Origin: Silene latifolia
Taxonomy: Eukaryota > Streptophyta > Magnoliopsida > Caryophyllales > Caryophyllaceae
Length of the DNA: 64,000 bases
Direction of reading: 5' to 3'
NCBI RefSeq assembly: GCF_048544455.1
Contig: NC_133538.1
Coordinates: 7,138,658-7,202,657, forward strand
Each line of letters opens with the position of its first letter. The stretch's first letter is position 1. The notes under the pieces are model-generated. The model was not told the DNA's origin. It saw nothing but the letters and a program-made list of their open reading frames with translations, and searched no databases. A program made the position numbers and the translations under genes. This document shows, in pieces, positions 22,584-34,524 of this stretch.

Positions 22584-24290
22584 TAAAATTTCCATCTCTA
22601 AAACTTCTCATGTATATTCAATTTGAAATGTATTATACGCTTTATCATCTTTTTATTTAGTATTGTTGTGTGACCAACAGGAAGAGAAGAATAAAAGAGG
22701 ACCAAGTGTTTGATAGTGAATGTACAGATCCCAAGACGCACCAAAAAAAGCCACACACTAAATAGTTGCTCAAATCTCAATGCAAAGGGACATTAATTTG
22801 TAGCAAGTAGGATAGTGAATTGTTTACAAAGTTTCTTTAACAAAGCATGTGTGTTTGTCAATATTTTGCAACGTTTATCTAGTAATCTCTAGCTCGTCTC
22901 TTTCTCTTTAATATTTTAAACTGTTTACTTGGTTTTGAGAGATACCTACTACCTGGCATCCTATGTCTTTTGCTCCCTAGCTGGTCTCTTTCTCTGACAC
23001 TCTATTTTGATGATCCCTACTTAGTATCTACTCGTTCTCGTGTTTTCGTTTTCTAGTCTTCCAACTAGCTATGTACTTGTAATTTTTCTGTAAATCAATA
23101 ACTAGCTATGTACGCCTTTGTCGAAACAAGTAAACAATGTTCGGATAGCCTTGTTTAAAACTCAGTGATTGTTAACAGATGACGTACTGGAAATTGTGTG
23201 GAAAAATGTTCTACTCATATTTTTTCTGATAAGTAAAGCCTTTGGACATGGAATTTGACCTGATCAAGTTAAATATTTGGCTCAAGTAAGCTGATACGGA
23301 GTCTACGTTGTAGCCAAAGAGGTTATTTCATAGGGATTTCTAATGAAAATTCTGGTTGCCCGATGCTTAATTCATACGACTATTTACTTGTTTGACATGA
23401 AACTTTGGCCTCATTGAAGCCGTTGTTGATTTTGGCATTAACCCGGTATTTTTATGGTGAGATTTAGAAGGAAAATGAGGGGAGCCGGGGGGATAATGTA
23501 AGGAAGACAATTTCCTTGTTTTGTTAGCATTTTGGGTTGGAGAGATTGGAAACAAAGGACTTCGTATTTCCCACCTTTAATCCAGAATCTTCTATAAATG
23601 AAACAGTTGGGCCATTGCTTCATTTCCCAAGCTCTTCCCTCCTAATATAATACCTAATGAGTACTTAGTTCTTGCCCCACTTTACACAAGCATATACACC
23701 ACTGTATAAATTTACTCCGTATTTGGATGGAGCTATGGAAGGAAGGGGAGCGGAGGGGTGTATTTCCTTTATTTTGGATAGCATTTGGGTTCAGAGAGAA
23801 ATAGAGAAAAGGAAAATGAAGGGATTATTTTCTATCTTGGAAGCTGATTTGGAACTAGAATAAACCCTTCACCTTACCTCTTCACAGTTTGTTGTTGGTG
23901 TTGTGTGAAAGTGCTGAAAAGCATTAATGGTTGTGTCTGTGAATTTAGTTTATTAATTTGTGTCTGAATATTTCGTGAAATATAGTAAGTTAAAGTGTTA
24001 GTATATGATTAATTAAATAGGTTGCAATTAATTTCACACACCTGATTTTGGGTGCTGCTTAGTAAATGTGGACGGGATTTTCTTAATTAATGAGGAATGT
24101 GCTGCATCATCATCTTTTTCTGTTCCTTGTACATGTTTTGCTCATATTTTGCCTCATTCTTCTCCTTTTCTTATGGAGTACAGTACTACTACTTATTCAA
24201 ACTTTGAGCTGTTCATATAATAAAATTGTTGAGACTGAAATTATCTTAATATACTTATTAAGATATATATTTTATTTAATTTTTTGTAGA
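22584..24290. other. Long intron of the TNPA-like gene
   Basis: About 1.7 kb, AT-rich. No convincing gene is present. Segments at 23440-23600 and 23730-23840 are purine/pyrimidine-skewed and recall the MITE interior, but I could not define terminal repeats. Confidence 0.4.
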
Positions 24291-25839
24291 TTGATGTCGA
24301 TGCAAGTATTGATATGGAAAACTGTCCTGCACCCATCTAATTCAAAATCTCGTGTACAACTTGAGAATGAAGCCTTTAACAAAGTAATATACGGCAAGGA
24401 TACCCATACACGTCCAATTGGTTATGGATATGGTGTAAAGCAAAGTGATGTGTTTGGAGTACATAGTATCTTAAGAAAAGAGGGATTTGGTTGTGGATCC
24501 AGTAGTAGTCTAGCCTTAGAAAATATGAAGAAGGTTATGGATGATGTGACCAAGGAAAATAAAGAGCTAAAAACCAAGTGCGATGAGAGTAATGGACTGT
24601 TGAAAAAAACGACGACACAGTTTGCTCAAATACTGGACCTCTTTAGTACTGGAAAAGCTACGACTGAAGTTATAGGCATGGAAAAATCAGTCTTGAACAT
24701 GAACATGGGCAGTATACAGGTATGCGTAATTTGTTTTACTTCTCCTTATATTTTTTTGCCATATCTGAGAGCCTTGCTTTGTTTATTAGTCTGAAAGTTT
24801 CATGATGTCAATTTCCGCTATGCACATTTAGCCTCTTCGTGTAAATGCCGCTTAATATATGGAATTCACCCTCCTCGCTACTCATTCCTGACCCAAATAA
24901 ATGTTGCGAGTAGGTCATGTTTCTTCTCCATTGAGTTTCGCGGTTTGCTTGTGCCTCGTGGGTGCGTGTTTGTGTTGTAATTGGCTGGATTTTGTGCTGC
25001 AACTCTAACTTATTTCTATTATTGGGAGTTCTAACTATATTTAGTTAATTGTCCTCTAATCAAGTTTTTCTTGCGCTATAATTTTCCGAGATTGTGATTG
25101 TTTTTGTGCTTTATTGAGCTGAATCTGAATATTGTTTAGTAGTAGTCTCATCCTCTCGCTAATTTTCTCTCTTCTTACCTTTCGACGGGTAATTCTATTC
25201 AGCGCAATTTTGAAACATTTTTGTGAAGTGTATATGTACTAATCAAATATATTCATATAAATTATATTTTCTTTACCCGTTATAGGTTTCAGATTCATCA
25301 GATGGTGATGATGCGCCTTTAAATGTTGATTGAAGATGCGCCTTTATATGTTGATTGAAGTCTCTTTGACATTACGCCTACATGATTAAGCCCCTACCAC
25401 ATTCAAGCTACTCGATCAGTGTCCTTGTCTAACTAGTTACATAGCATTTTTTACGATTTTTTGGACTTTTACTATCTTCCGGATCCCTTTTGGTATTTTT
25501 GATTTTGTCGTACTAAAAATTACGTACTAGTTTATATTAGTTAAATTGTCAATGCTAGCTAGCTATTGTATTTGTGACGGAGACGGTATATGTATCAAAC
25601 GTATGTTTATTTATAAAAGTACGTGGGTACGTTATTAATTATATACGGAGTATATTGCATTATGTTGTTTTTTTTTTATGATTTAGTAATGATAGCTAGT
25701 AGTACTATATTATTTATAGGTGTATTTAATTAATCTCTACGTATGATTTTAACAGAAATCAAAATTCCGAAATTAGACCGTGACAAGAAGAAGTGTCAAT
25801 ATATAAATAGTTGACGCCTAATTCCGTCTCATCGAGTGA

Positions 25840-26138
25840 CACATAAAGCCATCAATAGTCGCTGAAGACGCTTAAAAGCGTCAAATTTGTCGACAATTAC
25901 AAGCGTCAATAGTCCATGAAGACGTTTAAAAGCGTCAAATTTGTTGACAAAAAAATGTCAATAGCCACCAAAGACTCTTAAAAGCGTCAATTTTGTTGAC
26001 AATTAAAAGCGTAAGCGTCAAAAAATAACAACGGTCCAAAATTTGACGCTTTTATAAAGCGTCGATAAAAAAACTGACGCTTTAAGCGTCGAAAAACGCC
26101 TGAAAAAGCATCACCAATACAAGATATGTGCAGTAGTG
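25840..26138. repeat. CACTA right subterminal repeat region and TIR
   Basis: About ten AAAGCGTC/GACGCTTT-type motifs in both orientations (for example gacgcttaaaagcgtc at about 25869 and gctttaagcgtc at about 26077), followed by the terminal repeat ending cagtagtg. Known CACTA elements use such arrays as TNPA-binding sites. Confidence 0.85.
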
Positions 26139-26141
26139 ACT

Positions 26142-26791
26142 CTATTCAGCAATTATAAAATGCTACTCAATTATAAAATGACCAATACAAAATTATCCAA
26201 GCAACCATTTAAAATACTTCAAAATTATCATAAAGTACTATAAAATTGCTACAAGTACGTCATTTTTCCACGCGATATTACTCTTCCCCTCTTAAAAGGA
26301 ACTTCATCCCCGAAATTCACCAACAAAACAACCTTATTGTCACACAAGCCGATATATTATTACTATCCCACACTGACATTGCGAACAAACCACAATGCGC
26401 ATTTTGACTCATGTCAATCACAACACTTTCTTGACATTACGCAAATCTGACTCACACGTATATGAAACCATTGAGAAAGTGAACTACACAACGAGAAATA
26501 CTATCATCAACTAGCAGTCACGACATCAATTAATTTCTTATACAATCATTCAAACTATGCAATGCGGATTATAACCATTAAACATGACGTTACCTGAGAC
26601 AATTTAATTTAGCATACAAAATTATATAAACATCACCGAAAGTTGTATAAATCATACCAATATGCACAATGTATAACCACCATTGAGATAATACTATGAT
26701 ATAATATACCCACAGCAAGAAATATTATAACAACCACCATCGCCATGACGATGCCTACAAGTGTTAAAACGAAATAAAGCTGTTACAGGGC
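26142..26791 (-). other. Element A interior, with a second PPT-like site
   Basis: No gene is seen. At 26277-26320 the minus strand reads GATGAAGTTCCTTTTAAGAGGGGAAGAGTAATATC. This closely resembles the PPT/LTR junctions at 13379 and 52016, but no full LTR follows. It may be a remnant of another related LTR element or an internal PPT-like site. Confidence 0.45.
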
Positions 26792-26940
26792 TACTCGATC
26801 GAGTTCGTAAGCTACTCGATCGAGCTGGAATTACTCGATCGAGTTCATCAGTTACTCGATCAAGTTGGATGAGATCAGAATACCCCTCAGATGTCACCCC
26901 TGCAGTTACTTGATCGAGTGAGGGGGCACTCGATCGAGTA
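26792..26940. repeat. ACTCGATCGAGT cluster downstream of the E3 ORF
   Basis: Six full or near copies (tactcgatcgagtt, tactcgatcgagct, tactcgatcgagtt, tactcgatcaagtt, tacttgatcgagtg, cactcgatcgagta). It lies in the interior of A, just 3' of the E3 ATHILA ORF, and outside any LTR that I can define. Confidence 0.85.
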
Positions 26941-27165
26941 GCCACATGTCAAAATTCTCCCAATTCGTCACTTTTCAAGTCCAAGGCAACAAATATATAA
27001 GTCGGAAACGTAATCCCGACACCAACATCCTGCATAAAAGTCCGAAGAGTATCCAAAATACGGCCTTATGGCCACAATACAAACTAAAGTCTAAAAAGTT
27101 CCCCACAAAAACGAGTATCAAGAACTACCAATCCATCTAACAAGATAGAAATAAAAGGAGTATCA
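26941..27165 (-). other. 3' flank of the E3 ORF
   Basis: About 225 bases between the palindrome cluster and the end of the E3 frame. Nothing else was recognised. Confidence 0.4.
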
Positions 27166-28204
27166 TCACTCCATAGCCTGCTCATCCATCTTCTCATCTC
27201 CACCACCGCCTGCGGACGTGCCTGCTCCAGCTGCATCCTCACCCGCAATGCCACCATCACCAGAATCGGCCCCCACTCGCCATGGTGCCAAGCAACCATA
27301 GGGGTAACTCATAGGCTCTCCCCAAGTAGACCGCTCCACGCCAAAGGAATGAAAGACCCCGCTGTCATCACCAACGTCTCTCCACCACACCGGCTGAGCT
27401 ACCTCGGTCCCGATGCCCTACACATATGCCATCTCATGGAGGTTCCGGAGTGTCAAGGTAGCAGACACCCTCTTCGTGAGCTCACTTACTCTCATCTCAA
27501 GGCTGAAGAAGGAAGGGTAGCTGGGGAACTGAAACTGTGGGGGTACAGGCTGCTCTGGCTGGGTCTTAGCCATCCTCTCTTTCACCCGTCGTGGACCTCT
27601 CCCCACTCTAGGCTGTCTATCCTCAGGTCTAGCCTGATCCCTCTTCGTCGGCTCAGGCATCACCTCTAAAAGGTCATCATCAATGAGGTAAAACTGCCTA
27701 TCAGGGACCTCCTCATCATCATCAGAATCGGCTGCCACCACTGCCGTGGGTAAAGGCTCGGTCACAGGAAGGTGCTCAGGGTCATGTATCCTCATCCAAC
27801 TCATCCCCTAAACTCTCCACGCTAAGCCACCATCCGCCAAAGTCTTCAACCATTTCTGGTCGAGAAAGTACTCATGGTCCAAGGTAGGCACCGTCAGGGT
27901 CAAAGGTGTATAGGCAGAGGATGCCTCAAAAGTGGTCAACCGCTCCGCCAACCGAGTGGCAATGGCACCACAACTCAGGAAACGGGTGTCAGAAGAGGCC
28001 ATCAAAACTAAGCTAGCACACAGTATGGCCGGAGCACTGAAAGAGACTCGCGGGGCTCGGGTGGGGCTAAGGTACGCCGCAAGCAACATCACTTCATGTG
28101 AGTTAAGCTTACTCACATCTTTCCGATCATAAAATAAGAAGGTCATAGCATGAAGAAAGATCTTCAGAGTGACATGTTGCACGTCATTGATCAACATGTT
28201 GCTA

Positions 28205-29913
28205 TGGTCGTGGAGTAAAACTCGTCGTCAAAAGTTACCCAACCAAAACAATATTTATAACTTTACAAACTACTCTTAGTAAAGAAGCAAGTAAAGGTCG
28301 GATCCCAAGGGACGGGTATTGATGTAGGAATTTCAATTGTAAATGGTCGTGTCTTAGGGTGTCACAATTTGGGGTTGAGATAGGAGATCAATTAAAACTA
28401 ATTAACAATAAAAATAAAGCAAGGTAGATAAAATGAAGATGTAAATAATTGATTAAATAAAGCACTAGGGTGTCATGGGTTCATAAGGGATTCATGAGAG
28501 TTGATCATACAAACATGTTCTCTACTAGATGCAAGCACTTATTGTTGTGATGGGATCGAGTTAGTGTATATCTTACAATCCCTAAGAAGGTTTGGGTCCC
28601 AAGCCGAATCGATTAGATTGTACAACACCTACAAGTCGACTTAGTCCTTCCTATCCAGCTATATGCATGGTCTAATGAGACTCGAGTTGGTTTATGTCTT
28701 ATAAGTCTAATTGAAAAGATAAGTGATGGGTAAAAAAGATTCATAGGCTCGCTTTTCATCAAACATAACATGTGCATAAGTTGGAATCACAACAAGCAAA
28801 CAAATTAATTATGAAAACATATTAGATTAAGCATGAATTAATCCCCATGTTGGTTTCCCCTAATTCCCCATTAACCCTAGCTAAGGAAACTACTCACTCA
28901 TTATCAACTTTAACATGCTAACAAGGTTGTCAATCATACTAGCAAGGCAAAACATGATGAACAGATGAAAATGATTAACAATAATTAAAAGGATTAAGAG
29001 AGAATTATACCTATGAAGATTCCAAAATAATAATGCAAAGAATAATAGAAGTACTTGATGATTGATGGAAGGTTGTCAATCTCCCAATAAACCCAAATAA
29101 TCTTCTAATTACCCAAAATAAATGATGAATAATAGAGAAATTAATGAAAGATTAAGGAATGATATTTGTATTAAGACAAGATTAAGAGTTGATTACAAGA
29201 TTAAGATGAGATTACTAATTGATTACAACTTGATTAAGAGAGCATGCTACTCTAGGTAGTACAAAGGGGTATTTATACTAAAGATTAGGTACATAAATTA
29301 GGGTTACTAAGGGCTTAAATGACTATTAAGACCCTTAAGAAAAGTTGAGGAAATTCTCCTCTCCAAGGAGATGAGCATCTCCGTTTTGCTGGTCCCGTGT
29401 GGATATGCTCGTCCCGAGCGGCTTATAAGCTGGCACGGTGGGTTCTGTCAGGAGATCCGAGCGTATCATAGAGGAGACGCTCAGATCCTAGGGCTTCAAG
29501 ACGAGCGTCTTAAGCTCGGGACACTCGGATTGTGGTGCAGGGAGACGCCCGGATTGCTGGCAATCCGCTCGGATCCTGGGTCAGACAACTTTTCTTGTCT
29601 TCATTCCTCAACAATCCGCGGGGATCTTGTTGAGGATGTTAGGATCCTTTAATCATTTCCCAATCTACTTTATTATCTACATAGGCCTTCTGGTATCACC
29701 TTCCCTTTGATGCTTGGTCATTAGATGCGATCAATTTAGCTCCATTTCGCCATGTAAATGCAAGGTTTGCACTCCTCTCCTACCAAGGAAACAAAACCTC
29801 AAAGAATACGCAAAATAGGAAACTAAAGATAGTAAATGACCCAATTATGCACTATAAAGTATAGGAACGAGGCTAATTCGGGGACTAAATGTGCTCAAAT
29901 ATGAGTCACATCA
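28205..29913 (-). repeat. E2 3' LTR
   Basis: 1709 bp, closely matching 37561-39272. It has the GACGAGCG/CGCTCGGAT motif array at 29406-29576 on the U3 side. Confidence 0.92.
29406..29576. repeat. GACGAGCG / CGCTCGGAT motif array in E2 3' LTR
   Basis: Repeated short units (gctcgtcccgagc, gacgctcagat, gacgagcgtct, cactcggat, gacgcccggat, ccgctcggat) about 340-510 bases inside the U3 edge. This is the same location in the LTR as the ACTCGATCGAGT array of E1, with a different core. Confidence 0.75.
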
Positions 29914-29951
29914 AACATCCCCAAACCGAACCTTTGCTCGTCCCGAGTAAA
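29914..29951 (-). promoter_or_regulatory. E2 PPT region and adjoining hairpin
   Basis: Nineteen bases inside the LTR edge lies tttgctcgtcccgagtaaa, an inverted repeat with a 3-base loop and one G-T pair. The surrounding bases (cgaaccttt...) match E1 at 2618-2642, although the LTRs differ. Confidence 0.6.
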
Positions 29952-31908
29952 GAGGTGATAGAAACTAGGACCCTTATTCAAAATAACCTACTAATATAGC
30001 CGATGTGAGATACTTAGCCGGTCTCACTCCGCCCCTTCAACTCACAACATAACAACCATGAGGTAGGATGCCTTCTTGCAAGGCAAGGTGGGGCTTGCCA
30101 AAATGGCGACACATCCAAGCATTAAAGCACACAAATCAAGTAATGGATACATCTACAAAAATGAATAGCCACTTTCCTCATCTAAGTGGCGGAAATTATC
30201 TAAAGGGGAAGCAATCTAAGGGTACACATTCCATTAACGATACGGTTTCTTCAAACTACTAAGCCTAGAAGGATACCAATAAATCACCTCCAAGTTGTAT
30301 CAAGCTAGAGTACCTTTGTCCTCAATTGTTAAATGCTTTCGTCAAGAGTAGACTCCCTATGGTGTTAGAAACACTGGAGGATCGCGGAATTCCCTTCTTG
30401 CCTAGACAAGAAAAAGGGTCGTCCTCTCTCTACCATGCACAAAAGTGGATATGATGGAAAAGGGATCAATAGAACATGAGTTTCATATGGGAGTTTGCTT
30501 TTTGTTGTGTTGTTTTTCCCCCCAATTTGTGGCATTTGACATTTTGAGAACACTTTCTTTTGCCATTTCTTTTGATGTTTGGCATTTCAACACTTGACAA
30601 TATCAACTTTTTGCATTTCTTTTTGAACATTTTCAAAGCTACCCCATTTGTAGTGAGGGTGCTTATTTTTGAAGCATAGGAGTTTTCATTTTTGTTACTC
30701 CTCTTTTCTTTTTTATGCAATTGCAAACTTTTTCTTTTCATTTCAATTCTTGAACTCAAATTTTGAACAATTTTTGTGCCCTTTCCCTTTGATGACAAAA
30801 TGTGGTAGAATATGGATGATAGTTGCATGGTTTCAAGGGTCACCTTGGAATAAACGGTAGCCAAGGAGTTATCACACCACAAGGTACTCTTGACTAGGCC
30901 TTAATCCATGGGTCAAAGGATACTAGCATGACACATCGTAGGGTGTTTTACAAGTATTCTAACAAGCAAAGTCTTAAAAAGAAAAAGTATATATAAGGGC
31001 CTTATATACACTTGTCAAATTTCTCAAATAGATGCTTTCAGAAATTTTTTCCTAAATGCAACTAATATGCCAAGTAATCTAAATTCAATCCTATAATCAC
31101 ATTGTTTATACTGCATCAATCAAAATAAAGCCACATAGTCATTAACATAAAGAGGAAAAAGGATATTTGAAAGATCATACCATGTGGTCTTCAATATCCT
31201 CATGTCTCGGATGTTGCGTAGTCTATCAATGTGAAAAAGGATAAACAAACACAATATATACAAAAGAATATATACAATACTACACTATGAAGGAGATGAA
31301 CATGTTTTTGAATTTTTGCATTTTTCAAATTTTTATTGTTTTTATGTTTATAAAATAAAAGACATGTTTTTGTATTTTTCAAAAAAATTCAATTTTTATC
31401 ATTTTTGTTTTAGTAAATCATGTTAAAATTTCCCATCCCCACACTAGTATGGGCATTGTCCTCAATGACCAATACGATAGAAAATTATGCAAGCTATATG
31501 AAAATGCATGTTTCCTAAGCTAAATGCAAACTATATGATATATATATACAAAAGTGAATGCAAACTAAGCTATGCTATATGATGCATGATTTTTTGTTTG
31601 GTTAGAGAGCATAATTTAAATGAACTCCCAATGCATATGCTTGAACTTCCCCAAACCAAGTGAGAGTGAGGGAGTTCATGCATAAAAGATATTATGCATG
31701 CAACTAAAATTATCATTTTGGATTTTCATGGTGGGAACAATAAAAGACACCTCAATGGGACCGAGGTGAGAGTCCTCTAAGTGTTGCTAGGACTCAAAGA
31801 AATGATCAAGATAAAAAATCAAGAAAAACAAGAGAAATGAACAAAGCTTAAAGGAGGTGTAGGAAACTCACTAAGTATTGTAGCATCCTCCCAAGAGCTT
31901 GCTAATCC
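29952..31908 (-). other. E2 3' untranslated region
   Basis: No supported gene. A T-rich/pyrimidine-rich stretch at about 30490-30790 parallels that of E1. The 138-codon minus-strand Lys-rich frame at 30466-30882 looks compositional. Confidence 0.55.
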
Positions 31909-33486
31909 TCAATCGTTGCCCATGGCAACGTCACTACCATCTCCATCATCATCACCAACTTCCTCACTAGCATCGTCATCCTCATCTACCTCCATAAACC
32001 CGGAGGCTTCACCACTTTCACTTGAGCTTTCTTCTTCTTCACCTTCTTCATCTTCTTCTCCACCACTCTCAACAAAAAACTCCTCATCACCCATGCTAGC
32101 ATCCCTAGGAGCATTAGGAAAGAAAACTTCCCTATCCGCCCAACTAGGCAAAGGACATGATGGGTCAAGAAGTCCTTGCCTAGCTATGTGTAAGAGGGGA
32201 GGATATTGAGCTCTATATGCATTGACTCAGTCTTCATGGGCTTGCTTATGAATTTCTTGCATCAAAAGAGTTAAGTAATCATTCCCCACCGTAACATTTT
32301 TGGGTCGAAACTCATGGTAGGTGAACGGGTAGGGTGGAGTGATAGTAGAGGAGGAGGGCTTGACAATGGCCTCCCTATGGTGTTGCATTATGGACTCGAC
32401 TTCCTTGAAGAGTGGGAGAAGATAGTGTGGGCTATGGACATTGAGTCGGCAAATTTTGTTCGGTATAATGAAGGACTTGGCATCTTTTGTAAGCCACTCA
32501 AATTTGTTGTCAAGATTGTCATTCTTGACCCAATGGAATTTGTGAACCATAGTGGCTAAATCAATGAGGTGGCCGCCCTTAACCGGCTTATAAGTACCAT
32601 CTTTGTTGAAATTCCGGTTGAAGTGTTTTGCCAACCAAGTTACCAATCCCCCATTTACTATAAAGGTCACACCTTCCTTGCTATGATCGATATTAAGCCA
32701 CCTTTCGATCAAAAGTTGAAGAATATTGTACTTCTTGGTGAACTTTCTATCAACATTCAAGGTTGACTCGAGATAGATAAAATCAAGTTCGGTGAAGTGG
32801 TTTGTTCCCTTCCTAGCAATAAGAGTATTTCCCACTACCTTGTGCCACACCCTTATGCCCGGGTGATGAACATAAAGGGCACGACATTCATGGAAGGGTT
32901 CAAATTTCCTCCCGGTAATAGCTTTCCACAAAGGGGCAGGATTATATTTCGTTAAGGGTTTCTTCACATAAGTCGAGTCATTATCAAGACCGAAAACTTT
33001 GCCAAACTCATTAAAGGACATCTTCCTATCCACATTCTCAAGGCGGAATTCAATATTCGTTCGAGTCTCCACCTTTGTAACTTTCAATGAGTTTAGAAAT
33101 TCCAAGGTGAGGGAGGGGTAGGTCAATTCTTGCATATTAAACAATATAAGAAACCCCATAGACTCAAAGAAGTTCTTGGTCCTTTCAAGGACACCCAATT
33201 TGGTCAAGGCATCTTGGCAAATAAACTTGGTGGGTAAAATCGATTTCTTAGCAAGAGACACAAAATTTTTCCTATGAGAATCGGATGTGAAAGTTACCTC
33301 CGGATATTTTTCTAGTTGCTCAATAACCGGGATAGAAGTAGTAGCTTCCACCATAAGAATAGGAGTTTCTTGAATTTCCATTCTTGCTTGTTGAACCACC
33401 ACAGCCTTTGAAGCTTGAAGTGCTTGTTGCCTTTTGGAAAGGTTTGGTTTTGTAGGTGCCTTGCTTCCACCTTTGGTCCTAGCCAT
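31909..33486 (-). pseudogene. E2 ATHILA ORF-1-type protein, one in-frame stop
   Basis: I chose the ATG at 33484-33486 (MARTKGGSKAPTKP) over the open upstream extension to 33555 because the basic MARTK start looks like a true N-terminus. The frame is open to a TGA at 32227-32229 and then continues in the same frame to 31909. The ATHILA-type core spans about 33300-32450 (SDSHRKNFVSLAKK, LTKLGVLERTKNFF, LTLEFLNSLKV, FRLENVDRKMSFNEFGKVFGL). The tail after the TGA is very acidic (EEDEEGEEEESSSESGE). The TGA is most simply a CGA change. Of the three ATHILA ORFs in the window, this is the least damaged. Its function is unknown. Confidence 0.75.
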
Positions 33487-33842
33487 TGTTCTTCTCCTTG
33501 TATGTATCAACAACCAAAAATTTGCTTGAATTCTTCTAGTATCCTCATGCTTCAATGAATCCCAAATCGATTTAGGATTTTCAAAATTTGCCTTTAACCC
33601 TAGAAAATCAATTCAATTTTTGAGGATTTGGATGTTTGAATGGCTTTTTGTTGATAGAGGAGTGATTTGTTTGAGTTTTGAGGAAGTTTGGAATTGATTT
33701 GGGTGAATTTGGTTGAGGAAATTGATTTTTATGGATGGAGGAATTGAGGGTTTTGAGGGTTTTGGAGGTGTGTTTGTGTTTTGAATGAGTGAAATGAAAT
33801 GGGAAAGGGGTTTTAATCCCGTGATTTTGTATTGCAGTAGGG

Positions 33843-34188
33843 GAGACGAGCGTCTGCAGCACAGGACGCTCGAATTTGTTGTCAGCTAGTTTCAGAAAAT
33901 ACAACTCGTGCTGAGACGAGCGTCTTTTTGATAGGAGACGAGCGGATTCTTTTGAGGGCGCTCGGATTCTTGGTCAGGGAGAAATCCCAAATTTTAATAG
34001 AAGCAGGACGAGCGGATCTTCACTAAGACGAGCATCTTGGTTGAGACGAGCGGATTTCTTTAGGAGATGCTCGGATTTTCAGTCAGAGAAAAATTTTCCG
34101 TTCCAGCTCTCTCAGGACGAGTGTTTTTCTCAAAGGACGCTCAGATTGCAGCCAAGACGAGCGGATTCTTCCATAGATGCTCGGATTT
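33843..34188. repeat. GACGAGCG / CGCTCGGAT array upstream of the E2 ATHILA ORF
   Basis: More than ten short units (gagacgagcgtct, ggacgctcgaat, gacgagcggatt, ggcgctcggatt, agatgctcggat and variants) in both orientations with irregular spacing. The core is the same as in the E2 LTR array. It lies about 0.4 kb before the ORF start, as the ACTCGATCGAGT array does in E1. Confidence 0.75.
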
Positions 34189-34524
34189 CCCATGTGCCTC
34201 ACGGATTCAGTTCCACCCATGGGTATTCCGTAATCCGAGTCATTTCCTCTTCGTTCCTTTGATCTTCGTTGTGGGGTACTATGAAGGCTTGGATAGCCTA
34301 GGCAATTGCTATCCCCACACTATGTCAAAACACTCACATCAATAAACATATAAGTCCCTACCTCACTTTCTCTCAAAATTATAATCTTGATAAAAGCATA
34401 AAAATATAAATCCAAGATTGACAAAAATGCAATACAATAAGTAAAATGCAAGTTAAGGGGTTAGAATATTTATAAGTGGTGGTTTAGGGAAGACTCCACC
34501 AAACTCTCATTCATGTATGAGATG

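Larger units (their letters stand above)
21077..25332 (+). pseudogene. CACTA TNPA-like gene (Transposase_24 type), multi-exon
   Basis: Exons read by homology and splice sites: about 21099-21620, 21830-22055, 22170-22380 (donor CAG|gtacac), 22491-22583, 24291-24717 (acceptor tgtag, donor CAG|gtatgc) and 25287-25332. The third and fourth exons encode DPxx-like patterns (HHLKKIFFKPTTKTKEEIYE, HPSWIRLVDYW, GPTSYANIQADF). The fifth begins with residues near NEAFNKVIYGKD, which resembles Transposase_24 proteins, and then has a coiled-coil-like KENKELKTKCDESNGLLKK. A frame break near 21225 and a stop at about 21889 indicate decay. TNPA-type proteins bind subterminal motifs. Confidence 0.65.
13903..26138 (+). 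mobile_element. CACTA (En/Spm-type) DNA transposon, 12.2 kb
   Basis: Begins CACTACTACAAAT at 13903 and ends GTGCAGTAGTG at 26138, with the 3-bp TSD act at 13900-13902 and 26139-26141. Subterminal AAAGCGTC/GACGCTTT motifs crowd the right end and occur at the left end. It carries a Tnp2 (TNPD)-like transposase pseudogene and a TNPA/Transposase_24-like gene in the same orientation, the usual layout for the superfamily. It is inserted in the interior of element A. Confidence 0.93.

Noticed and set aside
23440-23840. Possible second MITE in the TNPA-like intron
   Set aside because: Purine/pyrimidine skew resembles the first MITE, but no terminal inverted repeats or target-site duplication could be found.
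30466-30882. 138-codon Lys-rich minus-strand frame
   Set aside because: Composition follows the T-rich 3' UTR of E2, with no family similarity.
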